Shown: in pieces, positions 43,630 to 50,638 of the stretch
How the letters are laid out: each line of letters opens with the position of its first letter
Position numbering within the stretch: position 1 is the stretch's first letter
Assembly (NCBI GenBank): GCA_001045525.1
Contig: LDWW01000026.1
Span: 1-50,638, forward strand
DNA: 50,638 bases
From: Chitinispirillum alkaliphilum
Lineage (GTDB): Bacteria > Fibrobacterota > Chitinivibrionia > Chitinivibrionales > Chitinispirillaceae
Direction of reading: 5' to 3'
Position numbers and translations under genes: made by a program
The notes under the pieces: generated by a model
The model's database searches: none
Told to the model about the DNA's origin: nothing
The model's input: the letters and a program-made list of their open reading frames with translations, nothing else

Positions 43630-44673
43630 GTGAAAAAAAATCAGATAGTGATCAAAATAATTGCAGTTTGGCTAATAATTGTGCAGTCTTTGTATGCGTC
43701 ACACCTTAAGCCCCAAGCGGTTTCCGGTGCTCTTGAGGCAGGAAATAAGGAAGTGGTCTACCGATCAGCCCTTCCCGATGAAGTGCTTTTTCAGGTAAGA
43801 GTTTCTGTTTCTCCTGATGATCATCTTACATATCTCTTTTTAGGTTCAGTAATTCCGATCGATTCGGCTGACACTGGTCATTATATGCGCATTTACGAAT
43901 ACATTCCGGGAAAGAAGGTACATATTGTTGATTCTATGCCTGTAATGCCATTCAATTCAATTTGGACTATGGAGGAAAACGGGGTTTATTTTGAACACAT
44001 GTTACTCCGAAATTATGACAATCTACATCTCAGTGGTGATACGCTCTTTTATTACCAGGAAATAACTTATCCTGAGTATGATCACCAAACAGATGTGAAA
44101 TTTACCTACGATAGAGAGTATTTCATGTATGTGATCGGCTCAGAGCAAAATCCCATTCAAACAGATGAGGTAAGGTTTCGCAAATCAAACAGAAGACTGA
44201 GTGTTCATTCGTTGGAGAACGTGGCAATTTCTCCCAACGGTAATTACACCTCCCGAAACAATATGTATAATATCTCATTTTTGCTTACATCAGATTATAC
44301 CGAAGATGAAATAATGCAATCGTTTAAGACAAAAGAGGTGTTCGCACTACCAAAATTTACTACAGGTTATGACCTGATCACCTATTTCCCCGGATTCGAA
44401 GAAATGGAGCAGCCTTGTAATGATGAATATGCTCTGTTCGGCGGTATGGACTGGCACCCTGATGGAGATGTGCTTTTTTTTGATAACAGCGGAATCTGTT
44501 ATGCATGTATCTGGATGTTTGATTTGAAGAGTAAAGAGGTAAAGAAACTGGTTGCCGACCATGAAGCGATACACCCTTTCTATTATGAAAAAAAAGGACA
44601 GCAGTATCTTGCGTATGTGCAGGAAAATGAAGTACGCAGATACAGCCTTGGGCCTATTAACAGTCAAAAATAA
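43630..44673 (+). CDS. Exported beta-rich protein of unknown function, 347 aa
   Basis: The GTG start has AAGGAG about nine bases upstream and is followed by a signal peptide (IKIIAVWLIIVQSLYASHLK). The mature protein shows repeated strands with aspartates and tryptophans (VSVSPDDHLTYLFLGSVIP, VAISPNGNYTS, GGMDWHPDGDVLFFDNSGIC), the usual look of a TolB/WD-like beta-propeller with about five to six blades. The near-repeats SPDD, SPNG and HPDG sit at blade-like spacing. No enzymatic residues can be named. It is the fourth exported protein in a row on the plus strand, though separated by 266 bases from the ankyrin operon, so co-transcription is uncertain. Confidence 0.75.
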   Translation: MKKNQIVIKIIAVWLIIVQSLYASHLKPQAVSGALEAGNKEVVYRSALPDEVLFQVRVSVSPDDHLTYLFLGSVIPIDSADTGHYMRIYEYIPGKKVHIVDSMPVMPFNSIWTMEENGVYFEHMLLRNYDNLHLSGDTLFYYQEITYPEYDHQTDVKFTYDREYFMYVIGSEQNPIQTDEVRFRKSNRRLSVHSLENVAISPNGNYTSRNNMYNISFLLTSDYTEDEIMQSFKTKEVFALPKFTTGYDLITYFPGFEEMEQPCNDEYALFGGMDWHPDGDVLFFDNSGICYACIWMFDLKSKEVKKLVADHEAIHPFYYEKKGQQYLAYVQENEVRRYSLGPINSQK

Positions 44674-44716
44674 AAATGAGGAATTTTTTTGATGATACAA
44701 GGCCAAAATAAGTGAA

Positions 44717-44845
44717 ATGGAATACGAGGCCGCTCTAAAACATCTCGAGTCTACCAAAATTCGAAATGCTGAATACTATTATTTGTTGTCATATATATAC
44801 GATAGAGACTGGCATCTAAAAGTGTCTGCGAACTTATTCAAGTGA
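44717..44845 (+). pseudogene. Short TPR-like remnant, 42 codons
   Basis: The frame reads EYEAALKHLESTKIRNAEYY followed by YLLSYIYDRDWHLKVSAN. The spacing of Tyr, Ala and Leu resembles one and a half TPR units. There is no ribosome site. It lies between the propeller-like gene and the IS3 remnant, so it may be a piece of a gene cut by the insertion. Confidence 0.35.
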
Positions 44846-44921
44846 ATGATGAATCTACCCTGTTTCAGTAGACACATATTACCCCTGAATATTTAATTTA
44901 TTGGAAAAGGAGATTGTGTCT

Positions 44922-45366
44922 ATGGGTAACTGCAGGTATGATGAAGAATTTAAGAGTGAAGCAGTTCGCATGGTGGTTGAAGACAAAAGAACTTACCATT
45001 CAGTTGAAAAAGCACTTGGTATTGGCAATGGTGTTTTGAAGGATTGGGTTGAAAAATACCGGAAACGGAACACTATCAATTCTTTTGAGAAAGGCGACCT
45101 CGAAGCCGAAAATCGTGAGTTAAAAAAAAGAGTTGAGCAGATCACAAGGGAACGCGACATATTAAAAAAAAGCAGTGGACATCTTCTCAAAGGACCAGAA
45201 TCCATATACAAGTTCATAGCTGGATACCACACCGAATTTACAGTGCAGGAGATGTGCCGGATACTTAATGTCTCGCAGTGGTTTTTACAAGTGGTTTAAC
45301 CGTAAGCCGTCTTTAAGGGAGTCAGAGAATATTATGCTGACTAAAAAAATCATGAAGTATATATAG
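44922..45366 (+). mobile_element. Decayed IS3-family transposase (orfA plus start of orfB)
   Basis: The ATG at 44922 with AAAGGAG upstream opens a helix-turn-helix domain (CRYDEEFKSEAVRMVVED, HSVEKALGIGNGVLKDWVEK) and leucine zipper (AENRELKKRVEQITRERDIL) typical of IS3 orfA. Instead of ending near the A8 run at 45165-45172, the frame continues straight into orfB-like sequence (ESIYKFIAGYHTEFTVQEMC). It then loses frame at about 45278, where the expected SRSGFYKWFNRKPSLRESEN reads in the next frame to a stop at 45366. The DDE domain is absent. No inverted repeats or target duplication can be confirmed. Confidence 0.85.
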
Positions 45367-45860
45367 AACACAAAAGGCGAATTGGCTGTTCGCACCGGAA
45401 AATTTCCTAAAATCACCGAAAAAAGATTTCCGATTACAGAATATAGCCAGTTAATAAGAGAATGCATTGGAGGATAAACCCAGGGGTACCCTGAGGGTTT
45501 ACAAAAGCACCCCCGGCAGATTTTCCCCTCACCAGATTTCTGGACTTATTATGGGGTGTACCAAACCCCCAACCACCACCTAATAAGTCCTACTGCTTGT
45601 ACTGTTTCAGTCTATTCTTGCATTATAGCTTACACCACTGTCATCATCTTCGTCAACAATACTGAGGGTGCCGAGATCGTTTTTGAGCAGATACATATAT
45701 GCATCAATAGATTCGGTTGTTTGGATTGTGTATGTGGTCCCCCTGAGTGGCTGAAAATGAGTTCCAGTTCCTTGCATCGACTTCAAAGTAACTGCTGACG
45801 GAGTTTCTATTAGGCAGAACTGATCTTATTCAGCACTGCCTAGCAAGGTAAAACCTGATG
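45367..45860. other. Gene-free interval with two inverted repeats
   Basis: AAACCC/GGGTTT (45476-45500) encloses a further GGG/CCC pair. GGACTTATTA (45542-45551) and TAATAAGTCC (45581-45590) are exact complements with an inner TGGGG/CCCCA stem, forming a two-tier hairpin. These could be the far end of the IS remnant or terminator-like structures for the convergent Ig-domain gene. No coding sequence is supported. Confidence 0.5.
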
Positions 45861-46862
45861 CTATTGCCACTCCCTTGGAGGAAGAGTGCCACTGTACCTT
45901 TGGAAATGATCAATATACCGTTCAACATAATCACTATATTCAAAATCCTGGGTAAAGATCAGTGTCTGACCAACGATCTGGAATTGAAACGACATCCCAA
46001 AGTCAGTGAGGGTAGCGGTGTTTCCGGAGATTGTATAACCAGAAATTTGAGGGGAATGTCCGCGTTCATGAATAATAACTGTATTGCTTGTTACTTCTAT
46101 AGCAAACCACGATTCTGCCAAAGTGTATGTTTCGGAATATTCCCAAACAACTACCCCATCCTCTAACTCTATATCCTCTTCTTTAATCAGTACCCAACTT
46201 CCTATTAACCCGCTTACAGTGCCATCTCCGTCACTCCCAGTTACAGTCAGCACCGCCTCATTGCTTTGGTCCTCTCCCACGGAGTTAAAAACAACACATC
46301 TGAATACAGAGTTATTCAAAGACTGATGCACAGTATTAATAGTATAGGTACTTTCTGTTGCATTCGGAATAGGAATTTCATTTCTATACCATTGGTAGTT
46401 AAGGAAATCCCCGTTTGCTGCAACTGCAAACGTAACCGGCTGTCCCTGCTGGACAGTACTGTCTGAAGGGTGTGAGGTTATTTGCGGTGCAGATATCACA
46501 ACAGTTGTAATTGTCAAAACCGCCGGTTCACTTGTGACTGTACCATCTGAACCAGATACTATACAGGTAAACACGGCTCCATTATCTTCGGCTGTAATTT
46601 CAGTTAAGATGTAACTACTCTCAGTCGCTCCTTCAATAAGCACTCCATCTCTGTACCACTGGTAACTTAAACCATTACCTGTAGCTGAAACCGTGAAAGT
46701 GGCACTTTGATTCTGACTTATATTCACTATAGCATCAGCAGGCTGAGCAGATATCGAAGGACCTGTTGGATTAGACCCAAAGGGATTGGAATCATCACTA
46801 CAGGATATAAGAAACATAGCCATCAAACAAATTTGCAACACTGTAACTGAATGTTTTAACAT
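45861..46862 (-). CDS. Lipoprotein with two Ig-like domains and a lipocalin-like C-terminus, 333 aa
   Basis: The start is placed at the ATG at 46862, which directly gives a signal peptide ending in the lipobox MFLISC (Cys21); an upstream ATG would add an unlikely 21 residues. Two Ig-like (I-set type) domains follow at about 35-125 and 127-215, with the usual cysteines and tryptophans (LSYQWYRDGVLIEGATESSY, NGAVFTCIVSGSDG; LNYQWYRNEIPIPNATESTY, NSVFRCVVFNSVG). Residues about 225-333 look like a lipocalin/DUF-type barrel (GLIGSWVLIKEEDIEL, YTISGNTATLTDFGM, VGQTLIFTQDFEYSD). It is likely a surface adhesin or binding protein. No partner gene adjoins it. Confidence 0.85.
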   Translation of the reverse strand: MLKHSVTVLQICLMAMFLISCSDDSNPFGSNPTGPSISAQPADAIVNISQNQSATFTVSATGNGLSYQWYRDGVLIEGATESSYILTEITAEDNGAVFTCIVSGSDGTVTSEPAVLTITTVVISAPQITSHPSDSTVQQGQPVTFAVAANGDFLNYQWYRNEIPIPNATESTYTINTVHQSLNNSVFRCVVFNSVGEDQSNEAVLTVTGSDGDGTVSGLIGSWVLIKEEDIELEDGVVVWEYSETYTLAESWFAIEVTSNTVIIHERGHSPQISGYTISGNTATLTDFGMSFQFQIVGQTLIFTQDFEYSDYVERYIDHFQRYSGTLPPREWQ

Positions 46863-47635
46863 ATTAAATCCCGCATGAATAATTAATATTTGTTGATCAT
46901 AAGCACAGGTGTGAGTAGTTAACAAAATAGTAGGAGTTCAGACATATTATAAGTAAAATAGTAAATTTACAATCACACTTACACATTTTGCTCACAAAGG
47001 TACTATTTCCCAAACAAGATCAGGTGTTATCATAATAATCACAGTCTTCGAGAGCAGGAAGAAAGACCTGAAAAACAGACAACCGACGACTAAAATAGTT
47101 CGCGATTGAGAAATGATAGAAGTGAAGGCCACCCCGAAAAAGAGCGGCGGTTCACCGCAACCTCACCGGACACGCGACCGGGGTACTTTAAGGATATACC
47201 CGCACGTATTTTTTTTCTTGGAAATTGAATTTACAGATCACATGCAAAAGCGCACAGGGTAGGAAATCCTGTGCTTTTGGAGACGTAAACCCGTTGGGTT
47301 AAGGAAGGGGAAAATTGTGATAAGGAATTTTCTGGCAGGGAAAGCATTTCCTTGTCCCTTTACTCCCCCACGCTCCAGAAAACATATTTACTGAAAGCAG
47401 CATTTCCCTTTCCCTATTATAAATTTACAAACATCACGATTCTCAAAAACACTCTCAATTCCCAGGTAATTTTCTCCTGTCTACAATTCTCTCAGAAGTT
47501 TTACAGTCCCAAAACAACCGGACATTACTCAAACTCGTACCGGTCTGTTTAACAGGGTAGCAGTTTTTCTGATCATCACCGTTTTTCAGAAAAAACCTAC
47601 CTGCATTATTAATCCTTTTTTATGGAGGTTGTTTT
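46863..47635. other. Large intergenic region with several hairpins
   Basis: No coding sequence is seen. From 47095 the composition turns GC-richer and contains GCGG-TTCA-CCGC, CGGGGTA/TACCCG followed by T8 (47179-47216), AAAAGCGCACAGG/CCTGTGCTTTT (47246-47278) and AACCC-GTT-GGGTT. A GGGAAAGCATTTCC block at 47338 recalls the start of the dispersed repeat. GGAGG precedes the next gene. The region could carry a small RNA or leader; I could not match it to a known riboswitch class. Confidence 0.45.
47179..47216 (+). terminator. Candidate terminator of an unannotated transcript
   Basis: CGGGGTA pairs with TACCCG with one bulge, followed by eight T. No gene ends upstream on this strand, so it would end a small RNA. 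Confidence 0.35.
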
Positions 47636-48460
47636 ATGCCTGTTATGGAGTTGCACGAAGATGTACAGGATGTTGTTGAAGTAAGTGAAGAGGAAATTCT
47701 CGATATGCCGGAAACAGAGGGTTCTATCGAACAGAAAGTGGCTGCAATCAGGGGCAGGGTTGCCGATCCACACATGCCGGTGACCATCTTTGTGGCTGAA
47801 TTTGGTAAGGATCTTGCCCACATCGAGCAGGACAGGGATGCATGGATTGCATGCGGATTCGACTGGGCAGACTTCGACTACTATAAGGAGCTGCACAAGG
47901 AGCTTTTCAGGGCAAACTCAAGTGTTGTGGTCAACAGAGAAAATGTTTCTTCTGCGGTACGGGAGTGGCAAAAGGAGCAGGACAATGTCAGAACCGAACG
48001 AAACCGCCTGATTGCCGCCGCAAGAATCGCGGTTAAAAGGGATCCAAACCTGCGCAGTATTCTAAGGGAGATCTCTGAGGGCAATTCCAATATGGACAGC
48101 ATTCAGGATATCCTCTCCCTCTCAAAGCTGCTTCTTAATGTGTTTGATACGGTTTCCGGTATCGCAGTCGGTGGGGTTAAAATCGATGAAGAACACCTGA
48201 ACAGAAAAAGAGAGTGGGCAGGCGAAATCAAACAGATTCTTAACAAAGCCGATGCGCTGAGAAATGTACGGCAGGAGGAGATTGTCTATCGCAACAAGAT
48301 AATTATGCTGTGCCGCCAGGCTCAGGCTACTATCAACATCTGGCTTGATGCGGTCTATTTTGATGATCCGGATAAGAAGGCTGATTTTACCAGTGATTAT
48401 TTCAGACGTGTGCGTAACAGAGCTGCCAGCAGAAGTAATTCGGACTCATCTGATAACTGA
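47636..48460 (+). CDS. Cytoplasmic helical protein of unknown function, 274 aa
   Basis: The ATG has GGAGG seven bases upstream. There is no signal peptide or membrane segment. The sequence is mostly helical, starting with an acidic segment (VSEEEILDMPETEGSIEQKV), then a possible DNA- or protein-binding arrangement of basic helices (REWQKEQDNVRTERNRLIAA, RDPNLRSILREISEG) and a coiled-coil-prone C-terminus (NKIIMLCRQAQATINIWLDA). No known family is recognised. The gene stands alone between the hairpin-rich intergenic region and a MITE only 17 bases past its stop, so the MITE probably supplies or disrupts its terminator. Confidence 0.75.
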   Translation: MPVMELHEDVQDVVEVSEEEILDMPETEGSIEQKVAAIRGRVADPHMPVTIFVAEFGKDLAHIEQDRDAWIACGFDWADFDYYKELHKELFRANSSVVVNRENVSSAVREWQKEQDNVRTERNRLIAAARIAVKRDPNLRSILREISEGNSNMDSIQDILSLSKLLLNVFDTVSGIAVGGVKIDEEHLNRKREWAGEIKQILNKADALRNVRQEEIVYRNKIIMLCRQAQATINIWLDAVYFDDPDKKADFTSDYFRRVRNRAASRSNSDSSDN

Positions 48461-48477
48461 GCAGCTGTTTGTACTGT

Positions 48478-48860
48478 TATTACTCCGGTAATTAAACTTG
48501 CATAAAAATTTTCTCCATCTATTTCACAGGGCGAACGGCAGTAAGCTCCTAAAAAAACTATCGGGTACAAATCCCCCCCAATCACTGGCGAATGAGCGCT
48601 TTCGCCGGCCCTTTCCCGGGGCCAATTGTTCGAATCCTCGAGTTTTGGCCCTTCCCCGGCGAAAGCGCGAATATTGGAGCAAGTGTGGGGCTCCCAAGAC
48701 GTTCTTTGCCTACTTTCTTTGGCATTGGAAAGAAAGTAGGTCGGGGTTTGGGGCTGAAGGCCCCAATTGTTTTTGAAACAGCGCTTCTTAGCGCTGGACT
48801 CTTAAAAAAAGTAATGAAACTCAAACACTCTCTTATGCATATATAATTGCCGGGGTAATA
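48478..48860 (-). mobile_element. MITE, copy 2, 383 bp, inverted relative to copy 1
   Basis: The ends TATTACTCCGGTAATT (48478-48493) and AATTGCCGGGGTAATA (48845-48860) are imperfect inverted repeats flanked by TA, as in copy 1. The internal hairpins are conserved (CCTACTTTCTTT/AAAGAAAGTAGG, AGCGCTTCTTAGCGCT). It is 74 bp longer because of an extra block near 48595-48670 with its own inverted repeat GCGCTTTCGCCGG/CCGGCGAAAGCGC. No transposase is present. Confidence 0.9.
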
Positions 48861-49063
48861 ATTGCATGTTTTTGGGTTGATGAAGCAACATATAAGGATA
48901 ATCCTGCTCTGCACTGGTGTGCAGGGTGGGATTTTTTTTAAAAAATAATATCGGGGTTTCCTTCTCCAGACAGCAACCAGGAGGCTTTCGGAACCAATAC
49001 AGTCTTAATCTGACGAATATATCCACCCATGGAGGCATGAAGGTTACAAAGGCACGAATATAA

Positions 49064-49743
49064 ACCGTCACGGAAGCGCAAGAAGTCAAGAAGTCAAGAA
49101 TAAAGACCGTAACGGAAGCGCAGTGGGCTAAAAAGTCACAAATACAGACCATCACGGAGGCGCTGTGGGCCCAAAAGTCACAAATACAGACCATCACGGA
49201 GTCGCTGTGGGCCCAAAAGTCACAAATACAGACCGTCACAGAGGCGCAATGGGTCTAAAAGTCACAAATACAGACCATCACGGAGTCGCTGTGGGCCCAA
49301 AAGTCACAAATACAGACCGTCACAGAGGCGCAATGGGTCTAAAAGTCGCGAATACAAACCGCCACCGAGGCGCAGTGGATCAAAAAGTCGCAAATACAAA
49401 CCGTCACAGAGGCGCTGTGGATTAAAAAGTCGCGAATATAAACCGTCACAGAGGCACTGTGGGTCGAAAAGTCGCGAATATAAACCGCCACGGAGGCGCA
49501 GTGGGTTGAAAAGTCGCAAATATAAACCGTCACGGAAGCGCAGTGGATTAAAAAGTCGCGAATATAAACCGTCACAGAGGCGCTGTGGATTAAAAAGTAG
49601 CGAATATAAACCATCACAGAGGCACTGTGGGTCGAAAAGTCGCGAATATAAACCGTCACAGAGGCACTGTGGGTCGAAAAGTCGCGAATACAAACCGTCA
49701 CAGAGGCGCAATGAGCCAAAAAGTGGCAAATATACCAGTCACA
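49064..49743. repeat. Strict 42-bp tandem array, 16-17 units
   Basis: The anchor ACC(G/A)TCAC recurs at 49064 and then every 42 bases through 49694 without a single indel; the last unit is shortened. Many units keep a CACAG-AGGCG-CTGTG hairpin and a GC(A/G)AATATA motif. Reading frames are open on both strands because 42 is divisible by three, giving 14-residue repeats, but no start signal or conserved frame is preferred. Weakly related units precede 49064. Confidence 0.93.
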
Positions 49744-49970
49744 GAGATGCGAAAACCTGCTCCCCAGCCCTGAAGAAGCAATCCATTTTCAGCACGGGAT
49801 TCCCTCAACCCCCGTGCGGCAAATTATGTAAAGTATTTATTCCTTAGACCATGTCCCTCCATGATTTTTTCCCGGCAGCCCTGTAGGGGCTAAATATTTA
49901 TAGAACCGATTACACAAAAAAAATCTCCCCGTCCCGTCAGGGACGGAATATGCATGGTGAGAAAAAAGAA
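49744..49970. repeat. Spacer with REP-like hairpins
   Basis: AGCCC-TGTAG-GGGCT (49877-49891) followed by TAAATATTTATAGAAC, and CCGTCCC-GTCA-GGGACGG (49929-49946) followed by GAATATGCATGG, resemble the paired hairpin repeats common in intergenic regions of Bacteroidetes-like genomes. No gene is seen. Confidence 0.5.
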
Positions 49971-50033
49971 GTGTGGTGGGTGTGGAGGTGGGATTGATTT
50001 TACCCGGTGGTTGTTTTGGGAAAATTTACATGT

Positions 50034-50205
50034 AGGGAAAGCATTCCCCTGCTCTCAACTCCCGCTTCGGAAGACCTTTGCGGGATTTTCGAGCACCCCT
50101 TCAATGCGGTCGTACATCCCGCGGCCACATTTTGGATGGCGAATATTGTAGCCCTTTAGAGTGAAGGTTCATGTTTAAAAATATGGCTCAGGTGAAGAGT
50201 GTAAT
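50034..50205 (+). repeat. Dispersed non-coding repeat, copy C
   Basis: AGGGAAAGCATTCCCC, TTCAATGCGGTCGTACA, CACATTTTGGATGGCGAATA and TTGTAGCCCTTTAGAGTGAA follow in the same order as copy A at 8995; the right end GGTGAAGAGTGTA also matches copy A (GTGTGAAGAGTGTA). The variable part lies between the first two motifs. Confidence 0.85.
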
Positions 50206-50282
50206 TTACGCTTGGATATTCAGTCTCCCGCAAATTCCCTGCTGCACTTTTAAGAGCCGCCACATCCACACGCTCCCCGAGT

Positions 50283-50298
50283 GGCAGGCCCGCCTGCC
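50283..50298. repeat. Short perfect inverted repeat
   Basis: GGCAGGC and GCCTGCC are separated by CC, just before the heptamer satellite. Confidence 0.5.
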
Positions 50299-50339
50299 GT
50301 ATTGAGGGGATATTGGCTACCCTCTATACTCTCCTGCCC

Positions 50340-50638
50340 CCCTCGACACCCGACCCTCGACACCCGACCCTCGACACCCGACCCTCGACACCCGACCCTC
50401 GACACCCGACCCTCGACACCCGACCCTCGACACCCGACACCCGACACCCGACACCCGACACCCGACACCCGACACCCGACACCCGACACCCGACACCCGA
50501 CACCCGACACCCGACACCCGACCCTCGACCCTCGACCCTCGACCCTCGACCCTCGACGACCCGACCCTCGACCCTCGACACCCGACACCCGACACCCGAC
50601 ACCCGACACCCGACACCCGACACCCGACACCCGACACA
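50340..50638. repeat. Heptamer satellite of two alternating 7-bp words, cut by the window end
   Basis: Two related heptamers, CCCGACA and CCCTCGA, tile the last 300 bases. They first alternate as a 14-bp pair, then run as blocks of CCCGACA, then CCCTCGA, then CCCGACA again. One short irregular unit (CGACGACCCGA) lies near 50557. The array continues to the last base, so its true length is unknown. The glycine/serine/arginine reading frames on the minus strand are a by-product. Confidence 0.95.

Noticed and set aside
47130-47216. T-box or known metabolite riboswitch
   Set aside because: GGCGGTTCACCGC only superficially recalls the T-box antiterminator, and the downstream gene is not amino-acid related.
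48582-48914. Small proteins encoded by the MITE
   Set aside because: They are frames across hairpin sequence (for example FFPMPKKVGKERLG) that recur wherever this hairpin occurs and have no ribosome site.
49064-49743. CRISPR array or repetitive surface-protein gene
   Set aside because: There are no spacers, open frames exist on both strands only because 42 is divisible by three, and there is no start signal or signal peptide.
50250-50638. Glycine/serine/arginine-rich proteins on the minus strand
   Set aside because: They are translations of the heptamer satellite in all frames, with no ribosome site.

Overview
The window looks like part of a Gram-negative, polysaccharide-degrading bacterium of the FCB group, most like Fibrobacterota/Chitinispirillia. 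That placement is an inference from gene content: LL-diaminopimelate aminotransferase (DapL), exported proteins with CarboxypepD_reg-like and T9SS-like tail domains, a GH94 phosphorylase, a GH5 glucanase, a deacetylase with a CBM5/12, an MltC-like transglycosylase and many lipoproteins. No rRNA or ribosomal protein marker is present to prove it.

Layout. 1-3.9 kb: a decayed zone with small unrecognised genes, a gene interrupted by a 13-bp minisatellite, a putative lipoprotein and degraded gene fragments. 3.9-6.9 kb: a soluble five-PAS histidine kinase followed 1 bp later by a single-domain response regulator; a severed histidine kinase tail lies opposite their end. 7-9.3 kb: tandem arrays, a foldback element, a membrane protein, a remnant AgmX/PglI-type domain and dispersed repeats. 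9.3-11.4 kb: a membrane protein and a large exported protein. 11.4-11.7 kb: a MITE. 11.9-22.8 kb: a housekeeping block (pdxJ; oppDF-type ATPases; dapL; STAS protein; YciO/Sua5-like protein; mazG; hisI-alr-RseC-like-TPR-queH). 22.9-29 kb: tRNA-Pro, a methyltransferase, GH94 phosphorylase, lytic transglycosylase, and rubrerythrin with a PerR/Fur-type operator. 29.3-33.4 kb: a broken GH5 glucanase and a polysaccharide deacetylase. 33.8-44.7 kb: the most unusual block, a 1830-residue exported ankyrin protein, a second ankyrin protein with a lipobox, an exported partner and a further exported beta-rich protein. 44.9-50.6 kb: an IS3 remnant, an Ig-domain lipoprotein, an unrecognised cytoplasmic protein, a second MITE copy, a strict 42-bp tandem array, REP-like hairpins and a heptamer satellite that runs off the end.

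Working together: the carbohydrate genes (GH5, GH94, deacetylase, exported proteins) fit extracellular beta-glucan/chitin attack with phosphorolytic disaccharide use inside the cell. The central block supplies cofactors, cell wall precursors (DapL, Alr) and tRNA modification (QueH, YciO/Sua5 family). The ankyrin cluster is the best candidate for an undescribed system: intracellular-type repeat proteins that carry export signals and are co-transcribed with an exported protein.

The non-coding fraction is heavy and structured: two full and one severed copy of a TA-flanked MITE, a 160-bp dispersed repeat in three or four copies, and five tandem arrays with periods of 7, 9, 13, 42/43 and 42 bp. 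All functional calls come from reading the sequence; no database search was run.
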